From the NCBI GenBank assembly GCA_005883765.1, contig VBAQ01000077.1, forward strand, positions 1 to 45,096: a stretch of 45,096 nucleotides of DNA, read 5' to 3'. The DNA is from Bacteroidota bacterium (GTDB lineage: Bacteria > Bacteroidota > Bacteroidia > Chitinophagales > Chitinophagaceae). The notes below the pieces were generated by a model. That model did no database searches, was not told where the DNA came from, and was given only the letters and a program-made list of their open reading frames with translations. A program made the translations under genes and the position numbers. Of the stretch, positions 34,192 through 41,638 are shown in pieces (position 1 is the stretch's first letter; the number at the start of each line of letters is the position of its first letter).

Positions 34192-34724
34192 GTCCGGGTC
34201 ATTGGCACCGACAGTGTAGTTGTTGATAATAAAATCCCACTCATCTTAAAATCCCACTCATCTTTAAATAGTATAGTTTCGGTTTTATCAAGATGTACAT
34301 CGCCCCTCGGTTTTTTTTGATTGTCCTCTGCATACATTTTGCCGTCAAGCATCATAACTCCCGGGCCAGGACAATTGAAATCTGCTTTTGATTCTCCGCG
34401 TTTTTTTCTCGAAAAAAGAGTCAATCCCTTTGTTTTATCCTCAATTAATTGATCGTCCCACCAAACCACGCTGTTGTCCGTTTCATCAAAGTACCCTTTA
34501 ATAATGTACCTGCGGTAACGTGAGGCAGATTCATAATAATATGAAGTGCCGGTAATACTATCACCCGTTTGTATCATTTTGACCTCGACCTTCTCATTAT
34601 CTATTTTTCCATGCCAAACTCCTGTGATCATTTGGGCATTTATTGCAGAATAACAAGCGGAAAAGATGAATAGGAGGGCAATCCTGGAAGAACAGGTGTT
34701 TGTCAAATAGGTTATTTTTTGCAT
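34188..34724 (-). CDS. N-terminal part of a split conserved secreted protein
   Basis: A 178-codon frame with a signal peptide (cleaved near SAINAQ). The domain that follows opens MITGVWHGKIDNEKVEVKMI, SITGTSYYYESASRYRRY and KGYFDETDNSVVWWDDQLIE, a lipocalin-like strand pattern. The last residues after LFKDEWDF (KMSGILLSTTTLSVPMTRT) are out-of-frame reading caused by a 17-bp tandem duplication. With one copy removed, the frame continues into the next entry, giving a secreted protein of about 375 residues. As the sequence stands, this half could still be exported, but without its C-terminal domain. Confidence 0.7.
   Translation of the reverse strand: MQKITYLTNTCSSRIALLFIFSACYSAINAQMITGVWHGKIDNEKVEVKMIQTGDSITGTSYYYESASRYRRYIIKGYFDETDNSVVWWDDQLIEDKTKGLTLFSRKKRGESKADFNCPGPGVMMLDGKMYAEDNQKKPRGDVHLDKTETILFKDEWDFKMSGILLSTTTLSVPMTRT
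34231..34264. repeat. Perfect 17-bp tandem duplication causing a frameshift
   Basis: AAAATCCCACTCATCTT occurs twice back to back (34231-34247 and 34248-34264). Seventeen is not a multiple of three, so the duplication shifts the minus-strand frame at this point. Confidence 0.95.
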
Positions 34725-34825
34725 TAAGCTAAGCTTATCTATTTTAACGAAAACTCAAAGATTATATTTCGCTTTCGCATTTTATTAGCAGTCATTTACA
34801 TAGTTTTTCTTCGGAAATTTGCGAT

Positions 34826-35359
34826 ATGGCTATAGCAAATTCTGAACTTATAGATGCTTTACGCGAAACTGCAAAACGACTGAAAAATGGAGCTGATTAT
34901 GCATGGGGTCATCACGGGGCGTGCAACTGCGGAAATCTTTTGCAAGTGACCACACGATTAAGCAAAGAAGAGATAGTTCGGTATGCGCAGACGGGCATTG
35001 GTGAATGGACAGAACTCGCACAAGATTATTGCGGAGTTACAAACGCGCCGGTTGATCTCCTGATATCAGAATTACAAAAACTCGGCCTTACGCCAACGGA
35101 TATTCACAATCTTGAATACCTGCAGGACAGATCAGTACTGGAAAAATTGCCCGGTGGTTTCAGGTGGTTAAAAAGAAATGTAAGGGAAGACGTGATCGTT
35201 TATTTTGAAACATTTGCTGACTTACTTGAAGAAGAATTATTGAGCGATATAAATTTCTCGCACGGTGAATTGCTGCGGGAATTAGACGTACCAAGGTCTT
35301 TGTATGAGCATAAAAAAAAGTCGGAACCTCGTCCGGCCTTTTTGCAAATAAATTCTTGA
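34826..35359 (+). CDS. Conserved hypothetical cytoplasmic protein with HHGACNCG motif
   Basis: A 177-residue soluble protein without signal peptide or membrane segments. The N-terminal part contains ADYAWGHHGACNCGNLLQV, a His/Cys cluster that could bind metal. A later segment DYCGVTNAPVDLLISELQKL holds another cysteine. The C-terminal half is helical and charged (GGFRWLKRNVREDVIVYFET followed by FADLLEEELL). I recall such proteins in many Bacteroidota genomes but not any assigned function. It is preceded by about 100 gene-free bases and stands alone on its strand. Confidence 0.75.
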   Translation: MAIANSELIDALRETAKRLKNGADYAWGHHGACNCGNLLQVTTRLSKEEIVRYAQTGIGEWTELAQDYCGVTNAPVDLLISELQKLGLTPTDIHNLEYLQDRSVLEKLPGGFRWLKRNVREDVIVYFETFADLLEEELLSDINFSHGELLRELDVPRSLYEHKKKSEPRPAFLQINS

Positions 35360-35378
35360 TCAAAAACTTTTTTTGTCT

Positions 35379-35513
35379 TTATTGTTTTTTATTGCTTCCT
35401 GCATTTCCTTTACTGCTCTTTCCAATTGCGGATCTTTTCCACGGGTTATTTTGTGCAGTAACTTGCATGGTAGTGCTTACTGCAACACACAGAACGAGCA
35501 TCATCTTTTTCAT
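35379..35513 (-). CDS. Small secreted peptide (44 aa)
   Basis: A 44-codon frame from ATG 35513, MKKMMLVLCVAVSTTMQVTA then Q. This is a textbook signal peptide followed by a 23-residue basic tail rich in Lys, Ser, Gly and Asn (NNPWKRSAIGKSSKGNAGSN). It sits between two plus-strand genes, 19 bases past the stop of the first. A longer in-frame start at 35609 would overlap the M23 gene and bury the signal peptide, so the short form is preferred. No family recognised. Confidence 0.5.
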   Translation of the reverse strand: MKKMMLVLCVAVSTTMQVTAQNNPWKRSAIGKSSKGNAGSNKKQ

Positions 35514-35555
35514 AAAAGAAGTTTTGGGGAGTATTAAAGTTACCAACAAATCACA

Positions 35556-36266
35556 ATGAACAGTCAGCCGCTTGTGGAAGTTTTGATGAGTCACTCTTCC
35601 ATTTTTCACAACGTAGTTCCCTTTGATCCATTAAAAGACAAGGTGGCGTTGTTTGATTTTTCAAAGAACAATAAAGAAATTTTTGAAGATATTTTTAGTA
35701 ACACGCAAAAATTTACAAATTATATAAATCAGAAATTGCAGTCGGCCCAGGCTAAGTTTGGAATTGGTGGATACAATGAATATCGCGAAGTATACAGGCG
35801 CAGCAGGGTCTTTGACTCCAACGCTGATGACGAGCCCAGGAGATTGCATATTGGTATTGATATTTGGGGGAAACCATATACGCCGGTCATGTCGCCATTG
35901 GATGGAATCATCCATAGTTTTGCATTCAATAACAATTTTGGCGATTACGGAGCCACCATCATTCTTTCCCACAACCTGGATAGAAATTCATTTCACACCC
36001 TATACGGTCATCTTAGTTTGAATTCAATAAAAAATTTGCGTGAGGGTGCAAACGTGCGAAAGGGAGATGTGATCGGTGAATTTGGAATACCCATGGAAAA
36101 TGGTCAATGGCCTCCGCATCTGCATTTTCAGGTTATCAAAGATATGGGAGAAGGGAAAGGAGATTATCCGGGCGTGTGTAAACTTTCCGAGAGAGAAAAA
36201 TATTTGGAAAACTGTCCTGATCCGGATTTGATTTTGGGTATGATGGGATATGCAACAAGAATTTAG
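35556..36266 (+). CDS. M23 family metallopeptidase (LytM-type domain)
   Basis: A 236-residue protein. The C-terminal two thirds is an M23 peptidase domain with all zinc and catalytic residues: His98 and Asp102 in HIGIDIWG, His152 in LYGHLS, and His188 and His190 in PHLHFQ. The segment GIIHSFAFNNNFGDYGATII is the usual core strand set. M23 enzymes cut peptidoglycan cross-bridges, but no signal peptide or membrane anchor is visible from ATG 35556 or from the alternative ATG at 35586. It may be exported by another route or act on a cytoplasmic substrate. It ends by a 4-base overlap with the converging gene at 36263. Confidence 0.88.
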   Translation: MNSQPLVEVLMSHSSIFHNVVPFDPLKDKVALFDFSKNNKEIFEDIFSNTQKFTNYINQKLQSAQAKFGIGGYNEYREVYRRSRVFDSNADDEPRRLHIGIDIWGKPYTPVMSPLDGIIHSFAFNNNFGDYGATIILSHNLDRNSFHTLYGHLSLNSIKNLREGANVRKGDVIGEFGIPMENGQWPPHLHFQVIKDMGEGKGDYPGVCKLSEREKYLENCPDPDLILGMMGYATRI

Positions 36267-36547
36267 ATATGTATTAAACCACTTGCAATAAAAATCATTA
36301 GAAAAAATAAAATTAATGCTGATAACAAAAGGCCTTTTGCAAATTTTTCTGATTTCTTAAAGAAGAGCATGATTACTCCTGCAATGAAATAAATACCTAC
36401 AAAAGGCAGCAGGCTAAATCCTACACCTACACCAGCTTTTCCGCCCTCACGGTGTATACTTCTGATCATTTCAAAAGTTTGAATCACACTAAGAAGCAAG
36501 GCAACAAACAAACTGCTCAGTAATCCCCAGTAAAATTCTGATCTCAT
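36263..36547 (-). CDS. Small membrane protein, three TM segments
   Basis: A 94-residue protein with three hydrophobic segments (about 7-25, 42-63 and 71-92) separated by charged loops IRSIHREGGKAG and FFKKSEKFAKG. No family recognised. It has an ATG start and a well-formed membrane topology, and it converges on the M23 gene with a 4-base overlap. It may be a monocistronic gene; its promoter would lie in the 36548-36617 gap shared with the oxidoreductase gene. Confidence 0.65.
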   Translation of the reverse strand: MRSEFYWGLLSSLFVALLLSVIQTFEMIRSIHREGGKAGVGVGFSLLPFVGIYFIAGVIMLFFKKSEKFAKGLLLSALILFFLMIFIASGLIHI

Positions 36548-36617
36548 AATATTTCCTTATGCAATTCTGCAAATTTTATTCGCCTAACTTTCCACTCTTT
36601 TCGGTAATTTGTCTTTT

Positions 36618-37706
36618 ATGCAGATCAGATCATTTTTCCTAATGCTCTTCATCTCCTCATTCATCGCGAGCTTTGCTCAGCAAACGAAACCCCTGCGGAT
36701 CGGGATAGCAGGTCTTACTCACGCGCATGTAAATTGGTTATTGAGCCGGGCGCATGACAGCGATATTGAAATTGTAGGTATTGCTGAAGCCAATCGCGAT
36801 GTGGCGCAACGGTATTTGAAAAAATATAATTTACCCCTTAGCTTATTATACTCTTCGCTCGAAGAAATGCTTGATAAATGCAAGCCGGAAGCTGTTTGTG
36901 CATTCAATAGTATTTATGAACACCTTGAAGTGGTGAAGGCCTGCGCACCAAGAAGAATTAACGTCATGGTAGAGAAACCACTGGCCGTAAGTTTAGATCA
37001 TGCAAAACAAATGCAGGCCCTTGCGGTAAAATACGGCATTCTATTGCTCACCAATTACGAAACCACGTGGTATGGTAGTAACAAAAAGGCTTTTGAAATG
37101 CTTGATTCGATTGGTGAAATTCGAAAGATAGTTGTACATGATGGACACCAGGGTCCCAAGGAAATTGGCGTACCGCAGGAATTTTTCGAATGGCTGACAG
37201 ATCCAGTGAAAAACGGCGGAGGTGCGATAACTGATTTTGGTTGTTATGGCGCTAACCTTGTGACCTGGCTAATGAGAGGAGAAAGACCATTATCTGTCTT
37301 CGGCGCTACGAGGCACATCAAACCTGAGATTTATCCCCGCGTGGATGATGAGGCCACGATCATTGTAAATTATCCAAAGGCCCAAGGGATCATCCAGGCA
37401 TCCTGGAACTGGCCCTTCGGACGAAAAGACATCGAAATATATGGACAGCACGGTTACATGTTCGCAGACCGCAATGGTCTTAAAAAAAGAACAGCCGAAG
37501 CAAGAAAAGAAGAATCTGAAACCGTTCCGCCGCCGCCTTCTCCTTACCAGGATCCTTTTGCTTATTTAGCCGCAGCAGTACGCGGAAAAATTACTGTTAA
37601 ACCGACGGATCTCTCATCACTGCAAAATAATATGATAGTGGTGGAGATCCTGGACGCTGCTAAAAGATCTGCCAAAGAAGGAAAGGTGATCTATTTGAAT
37701 AAATAA
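36618..37706 (+). CDS. Exported Gfo/Idh/MocA family oxidoreductase
   Basis: A 362-residue protein from ATG 36618. Its signal peptide (MQIRSFFLMLFISSFIASFA, cleaved near QQ) precedes a Gfo/Idh/MocA fold. The nucleotide-binding motif is altered to RIGIAGLTHAHVNWL, and the conserved EKPLAVS is at 119-125. Mid-domain GGGAITDFGCYGANL is typical and supplies catalytic side chains. The family oxidises sugars or polyols with NAD(P). Exported members are frequent in Bacteroidota and may carry bound cofactor, but no twin-arginine motif is present. Substrate unknown. It stands alone, upstream of a gene-poor junction. Confidence 0.9.
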   Translation: MQIRSFFLMLFISSFIASFAQQTKPLRIGIAGLTHAHVNWLLSRAHDSDIEIVGIAEANRDVAQRYLKKYNLPLSLLYSSLEEMLDKCKPEAVCAFNSIYEHLEVVKACAPRRINVMVEKPLAVSLDHAKQMQALAVKYGILLLTNYETTWYGSNKKAFEMLDSIGEIRKIVVHDGHQGPKEIGVPQEFFEWLTDPVKNGGGAITDFGCYGANLVTWLMRGERPLSVFGATRHIKPEIYPRVDDEATIIVNYPKAQGIIQASWNWPFGRKDIEIYGQHGYMFADRNGLKKRTAEARKEESETVPPPPSPYQDPFAYLAAAVRGKITVKPTDLSSLQNNMIVVEILDAAKRSAKEGKVIYLNK

Positions 37707-37729
37707 CAAAAACACGTCACGGCTTTTTT

Positions 37730-38017
37730 TTATTCAAGTAATGACTGCACAATATTTTTCCATTCATCCTGCAACGAAATAGCTGGTCTTGATTTGCCTG
37801 CCCTTCGATACCAGTAATCAGCATTCGCAATATCACCCTCCTTGCGATGGAGATAGGCATGTATCCACGACGCTGTTCGATCTTCCATATTCTGAATGAC
37901 TGAATGAGCTTTATTCCAATCACCTTTTGCATCATACCATAGCGATTGAAGATATTGAGAGACATCACCGGGAGGAGCTGATGAAGCCAGGGAGTTTTGA
38001 AACTCTTCAAATGTCAT
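37730..38017 (-). CDS. Small helical TPR-like conserved protein
   Basis: A 95-residue cytoplasmic protein predicted to be all helix. The segments YLQSLWYDAKGDWNKAHSVI and ASWIHAYLHRKEGDIANADY followed by WYRRAGK form two tetratricopeptide-like helix pairs (A-H and A-Y packing positions). I have seen such short proteins in many bacteria without an assigned role. It begins 3 bases after the stop of the reductase gene at 38021 and so closes the MarR-headed operon. An overlapping frame at 37717-38010 on the same strand looks like a shadow. Confidence 0.75.
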   Translation of the reverse strand: MTFEEFQNSLASSAPPGDVSQYLQSLWYDAKGDWNKAHSVIQNMEDRTASWIHAYLHRKEGDIANADYWYRRAGKSRPAISLQDEWKNIVQSLLE

Positions 38018-38020
38018 GTT

Positions 38021-38668
38021 CTACATTTTCAAAAGTTTAAATGCGTGTGTCCATTGATTACCGATGAAGCCGGGAATACACCATAGGATGGCAAGTGGCT
38101 CGATAGCTCTTGCGGCTTCAATCTGACCCATATCTTCTGTTTCCCATCCGAATAAGATAAGAAAATCCTTCACCACTGTTTTTGCTCTATCATCATTACC
38201 ACAAATAAACATGGTGGGAGTGCCGCCAGGAAACTTTGGTTTGTACATAAACGCATTACCGACACTATTAAAAGCCTTCACAACTTTTGCCTCCGGAATT
38301 AATTTTTGAATTCTTTCCATCAATGATTCTTCAAGTGACGTAAAAAAATGTATAACTCCGTTTGAAGGTGCAACGGTTTCCGAAATTGGATTGGTTGCAT
38401 CGATGACTACTTTATTGCTGAAGTTATTAATACCAGCGAGTTTAATCGCTTCCTCTGCACCTGATCCCTTTGTTGCAAGAACAATTACCTGGGCCTGTTT
38501 TGCCACTTCTTCGAATGTTGCAATGGCAATATTTGTTACTTTATTAAATTTTACCACATCCTCTTTCGATGTGTTTCGCGTGCCGAGCGTGACTTCATAA
38601 CCTTCAGCCTTGAATGCTTTGGCTAATACCTGGCCCACGATTCCGGAGCCGATGATTCCAACTTTCAT
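38021..38668 (-). CDS. NADPH-dependent F420 reductase-like oxidoreductase
   Basis: A 215-residue Rossmann protein with KVGIIGSGIVGQVLAKAFKA (2-21), then EVTLGTRNTSKED, where the Arg fits 2'-phosphate recognition of NADPH. Further segments are IVLATKGSGAEEAIKLAG, VVIDATNPIS and EAKVVKAFNSVGNAFM. This is the F420_oxidored (NADP-binding) family. Bacteroidota are not known to make coenzyme F420, so the natural partner here is probably another substrate. It is the third gene of the group behind the MarR-type regulator, 21 bases after the NmrA-like gene. Confidence 0.9.
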   Translation of the reverse strand: MKVGIIGSGIVGQVLAKAFKAEGYEVTLGTRNTSKEDVVKFNKVTNIAIATFEEVAKQAQVIVLATKGSGAEEAIKLAGINNFSNKVVIDATNPISETVAPSNGVIHFFTSLEESLMERIQKLIPEAKVVKAFNSVGNAFMYKPKFPGGTPTMFICGNDDRAKTVVKDFLILFGWETEDMGQIEAARAIEPLAILWCIPGFIGNQWTHAFKLLKM

Positions 38669-38689
38669 AACTTCTTTTTTTAGTAGTGA

Positions 38690-39583
38690 TCAATTTAAAT
38701 GATAGACGTGAGCGAATGTTTTCGCAAAGTCCTCGATAGTGGTTGGGGTGGTGCTGGAAGAATCTCTTATTTCCGTATTGAAATACCCGAGATTAATGCC
38801 CTCCGACATCTCCGTAAATGCCTGCGCCACGCTTTCACTGATGCCCCACTGCACCATCGCTTCCTTTGCCTGCTGATATGGAAACTGCACATAGGACAAT
38901 GCTGGTTGATCAATAGATTCTCCCAGTACCCTGGTAACTTCATTCATGCTGTAATCCCTCGCGCCAAGTAAAGGTAAAGTTGATTTCCCTTCCCAGTCTA
39001 ACTGGTCTAATTTTTCGGCGATTACTTTTGCTATATCCCTTGTCGCTATTAGTGGGAACTGCTTGTCGGCCGACATCGCAGAACCATTGATGTGCATGTT
39101 TTTGATCATCGAGATGTTACCAAGAAAATTTTCCATGAAATAGGTAGGCCGAAGAATAAGGACGTCTACACCTTCCAATTTCTTTAAGCGGATTTCCTGC
39201 CTGGCAAGTCCCGCGACAATTCCAGTGTGCTCCTCCGTGTGGCCGCCAACGGAACTCAGGAATAAGACTTTTTTTATTCCGCTTTTCCTGATCGCCTCGA
39301 TCTGCGCCTTGCCTATTTCATCCTGGTAGGCCGCTGTATTTTCCGCTAGCAAATTTGTTGGTATCATCAGCATGGCTACATCACTTCCCTTCATGACGCT
39401 CGCAAGGAAATCACTATTGAACGAATCACCGGCATGAACTTCTACTCCTTTCTTGTCTGCAAATTGTTGCAATTTATCTGCGTGCCGTGCTATAAGACGA
39501 AGGTTGTGACCTTTGCCCAATAAATTATTTACTGTTTGGGAACCTACCTGGCCTGTAGCACCCAGGATCGTGATAGTACTCAT
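38690..39583 (-). CDS. NmrA-like NAD(P)-binding oxidoreductase
   Basis: A 297-residue atypical short-chain dehydrogenase. The nucleotide-binding motif ILGATGQVGSQTVNNLLGKG (6-25) is followed by LRLIARHADKLQQF, then SSVGGHTEEHTGIV and LRPTYFMENFLGNI. This pattern fits NmrA/quinone reductase QOR2-like proteins. The usual catalytic YxxxK of classical SDRs is not evident, so a regulatory or quinone-reducing role is possible. It lies 5 bases downstream of the membrane-protein gene and should share its MarR-controlled promoter. A response to electrophilic or quinone stress is plausible but inferred. Confidence 0.88.
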   Translation of the reverse strand: MSTITILGATGQVGSQTVNNLLGKGHNLRLIARHADKLQQFADKKGVEVHAGDSFNSDFLASVMKGSDVAMLMIPTNLLAENTAAYQDEIGKAQIEAIRKSGIKKVLFLSSVGGHTEEHTGIVAGLARQEIRLKKLEGVDVLILRPTYFMENFLGNISMIKNMHINGSAMSADKQFPLIATRDIAKVIAEKLDQLDWEGKSTLPLLGARDYSMNEVTRVLGESIDQPALSYVQFPYQQAKEAMVQWGISESVAQAFTEMSEGINLGYFNTEIRDSSSTTPTTIEDFAKTFAHVYHLN

Positions 39584-39588
39584 TTTTA

Positions 39589-39948
39589 TTATTTTTTGAT
39601 AAGTGAAATAATTAGAATGATCAGAGCTAAGGAATTAATTAATAGAGTGGCAATCGATTTTAAAAAAGGGAAAATCATAAAACAATAAACGATCATGCTC
39701 ACCAGCGCGACACCTGCCACATAATATCCTTGCGAAAACGAAGCGCCGATGCCCGCACTTGTTATCATCAAAATAATCCCGCAAGTCATCAACAAGTGCC
39801 CATCCATGAGCAGGCGTAACAAATTCCTGTCATATTGTTTTCCATGTTCCGATTTTAAGACAAACACGTCGTGCAATATACCATTGGCCAGGTTCCAGGA
39901 GCCTGCGATGAAAACAATCGATGAAACATAATTTACAATATTTTCCAT
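39589..39948 (-). CDS. Four-TM conserved membrane protein
   Basis: A 119-residue protein with four hydrophobic segments (about 7-24, 47-65, 74-92 and 97-117) and a polar loop KSEHGKQYDRNLLRLLMDGH. ATG 39948 (MENIVNYVSS) is preferred over ATG 39966. The operator-like palindrome at 39972-39983 then lies 23 bases upstream, matching the 26-base distance in front of marR, while the longer form would leave only 5. It heads the downstream group of three genes. No family is recognised with certainty; it resembles small DoxX-like or unknown-function membrane proteins found with MarR regulators. Confidence 0.7.
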   Translation of the reverse strand: MENIVNYVSSIVFIAGSWNLANGILHDVFVLKSEHGKQYDRNLLRLLMDGHLLMTCGIILMITSAGIGASFSQGYYVAGVALVSMIVYCFMIFPFLKSIATLLINSLALIILIISLIKK

Positions 39949-39971
39949 CCGCCGAATACTTTCCATTATAG

Positions 39972-39983
39972 TTGCATATACAA
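39972..39983. promoter_or_regulatory. Operator-like palindrome before the membrane protein gene
   Basis: TTGCATATACAA, one base from the perfect palindrome TTGTATATACAA found before marR, and followed by the same ATAC. It lies in the 37-base gap between the marR stop (40004) and the next gene. Confidence 0.6.
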
Positions 39984-40003
39984 ATACCGAACGGAAAAAA
40001 TTT

Positions 40004-40432
40004 TTAAACGTCCAGCTTGTCCGCTATTTTACCCATATTTTGAACCAGTCTCGCACTTTCGTCTTTTCCCAATATTTCTGAATAGCGACTGTAAAATTCA
40101 TGCAAACACTCGTGGAGCCTGGGTAGCAGATCTTTTCCTTTGGGTGTTGGATATACATTTGTGATTTTGCCTTCATACGTTCGGATCAAAAGTTTTTTCC
40201 CCTCAAGCTTTTCAATCAAACGCGTGATGGTGCTGGGCTGCAACTGTAAGTGTTCAGACAGGGAAGTAGGTTGAATGCCGGGCTTTTCCGCGACAAGCAT
40301 TAATAAATAGGCATGACTCGGAGACAAACTAACTCTGCTCCAACTTTCCAACGCCAATTTCTCAATTTTTCGGGCCAGTGCATTTGCGGTAAAGTAAAGG
40401 CACTTACAATACTTACTATCCGATGTTTTCAT
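40004..40432 (-). CDS. MarR family transcriptional regulator
   Basis: A 142-residue winged-helix regulator. The recognition region is GIQPTSLSEHLQLQPSTITR followed by LIEKLEGKKLLIRTYEGKI, the typical HTH plus wing, ending in TPKGKDLLPRLHECL. The N-terminus KYCKCLYFTANALARKIEKL carries two cysteines (Cys9 and Cys11), which could act as a redox sensor; this is inference. It heads a same-strand group (membrane protein, NmrA-like, F420-reductase-like, TPR-like). Near-identical palindromes lie before it and before the next gene, which implies autorepression and repression of the group. It is divergent from ruvB. Confidence 0.92.
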   Translation of the reverse strand: MKTSDSKYCKCLYFTANALARKIEKLALESWSRVSLSPSHAYLLMLVAEKPGIQPTSLSEHLQLQPSTITRLIEKLEGKKLLIRTYEGKITNVYPTPKGKDLLPRLHECLHEFYSRYSEILGKDESARLVQNMGKIADKLDV

Positions 40433-40458
40433 GGAGGGACAATTTACGAACCTTTTGC

Positions 40459-40470
40459 TTGTATATACAA
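40459..40470. promoter_or_regulatory. Operator-like palindrome upstream of marR
   Basis: TTGTATATACAA, a perfect 12-bp palindrome, 26 bases before the marR ATG and 55 before the ruvB ATG. With the flanking ATAC it shares 15 of 16 bases with 39972-39987. Probable MarR binding site. Confidence 0.65.
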
Positions 40471-40525
40471 ATACGTGGGAATAAATTTTTTTAATGCTAC
40501 AGGCAGGGATCGTTAAATTTACACA

Positions 40526-41560
40526 ATGCCAAATCCAAACTTAAATAGTGGTAAAGAAAGCCTGACGGCCATTGATAAGGAGTTTGAAAATAATATCCGT
40601 CCAACGCATATTGAGGAATTTGCGGGTCAGCCGCAGATCATCGAGAACCTGAAAATTTTTATCAAGGCTGCCAAGATGAGATCCGAGGCGTTGGATCATG
40701 TTCTTTTTCATGGTCCTCCTGGTTTGGGAAAAACTACACTATCAAGAATTGTGGCCAATGAACTGGGAGTAAATATTAAGGAAACCTCGGGGCCGGTAAT
40801 TGAAAAACCAGGCGACCTGGCGGGGCTGTTGACGAATCTTGAGCCTCATGATGTGTTATTCATTGACGAAATTCATCGCCTGAGCACCGTGGTTGAAGAG
40901 TATTTGTATGCGGCCATGGAAGATTACCGCATTGATATTATGATCGACAGCGGACCAAGTGCAAGGAGCGTCCAGCTAACTCTCAATCCATTCACTTTAA
41001 TAGGCGCAACAACAAGAAGTGGTTTGCTCACCGCTCCTTTGCTGTCGCGCTTCGCAATTAAGTCAAGGCTGGAATATTATACCGCGGAAATTCTTCAAAA
41101 GATCATTAATCGCTCTGCAAATATTTTGGGCGTAAGAATCACTTCTGACGCCGCTAACGAAATTTCCCGGCGTAGCAGGGGAACTCCACGAATCGCTAAT
41201 GGCTTGCTGAGAAGGGTCAGGGATTTTGCCCAGGTTCTCAGCAACGGTACAGTCGATCTTGGAATCACTCAGCACTCGCTCAAAGCGCTCAATGTGGATG
41301 AATATGGATTGGATGACATGGACAATAAGATCCTGCTTACCATCATTGAGAAATTCAAGGGAGGTCCGGTGGGTATCTCAACCATCGCGACGGCCGTTGG
41401 CGAAGAAGCGGGTACATTGGAAGAAGTTTATGAACCTTTTCTTATCCAGGAGGGATTCCTTCAACGCACACCGAGAGGAAGAGAGGTTACTGCGAAAGCC
41501 TATGAGCACCTGGGAAAAAATAATCCTAATATGGGGTTACGCGGAACATTATTTTCATAA
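40526..41560 (+). CDS. ruvB: Holliday junction branch migration helicase RuvB
   Basis: A 344-residue AAA+ ATPase of usual length. Walker [10 protein letters not shown] (63-71), Walker [11 protein letters not shown] (DEIH 114-117), then [18 protein letters not shown] with sensor 1 and arginine-finger positions. The C-terminal winged helix includes [20 protein letters not shown]. It drives branch migration with RuvA and feeds RuvC. ruvA is not in the window and ruvC is 17 kb away. It is divergent from marR; a TAAATTTA box at about 40513 is one base from the -7 consensus. The stop codon touches the heptamer array at 41560. Confidence 0.97.
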   Translation: MPNPNLNSGKESLTAIDKEFENNIRPTHIEEFAGQPQIIENLKIFIKAAKMRSEALDHVLFHGPPGLGKTTLSRIVANELGVNIKETSGPVIEKPGDLAGLLTNLEPHDVLFIDEIHRLSTVVEEYLYAAMEDYRIDIMIDSGPSARSVQLTLNPFTLIGATTRSGLLTAPLLSRFAIKSRLEYYTAEILQKIINRSANILGVRITSDAANEISRRSRGTPRIANGLLRRVRDFAQVLSNGTVDLGITQHSLKALNVDEYGLDDMDNKILLTIIEKFKGGPVGISTIATAVGEEAGTLEEVYEPFLIQEGFLQRTPRGREVTAKAYEHLGKNNPNMGLRGTLFS

Positions 41561-41638
41561 GTCAAAAGTGAAAATTCAAAATATCCCGGCGGTTGTTTCT
41601 GGGTTTAAATTTTGACTTTTAAATTTTGACTTTTTTCT
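41560..41638. repeat. Inverted heptamer array (AGTCAAA family) filling the ruvB / regulator gap
   Basis: The left arm reads AGTCAAA, AGTGAAA, ATTCAAA (41560-41580). The right arm reads TTTAAAT, TTTGACT, TTTAAAT, TTTGACT, TTTTTCT (41604-41638), the same words on the other strand. The left arm begins at the last base of the ruvB stop and the right arm runs into the stop of the converging regulator gene. It can fold and end in T-runs on both strands, so it may serve as a bidirectional terminator. Confidence 0.75.

Noticed and set aside
35660-35972. Minus-strand ORF inside the M23 gene
   Set aside because: Antisense shadow of a gene with a complete active site.
37717-38010. 97-codon minus-strand ORF overlapping the TPR-like gene
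   Set aside because: Same strand but another frame; the 37730-38017 frame has the better helical repeat pattern and operon spacing.
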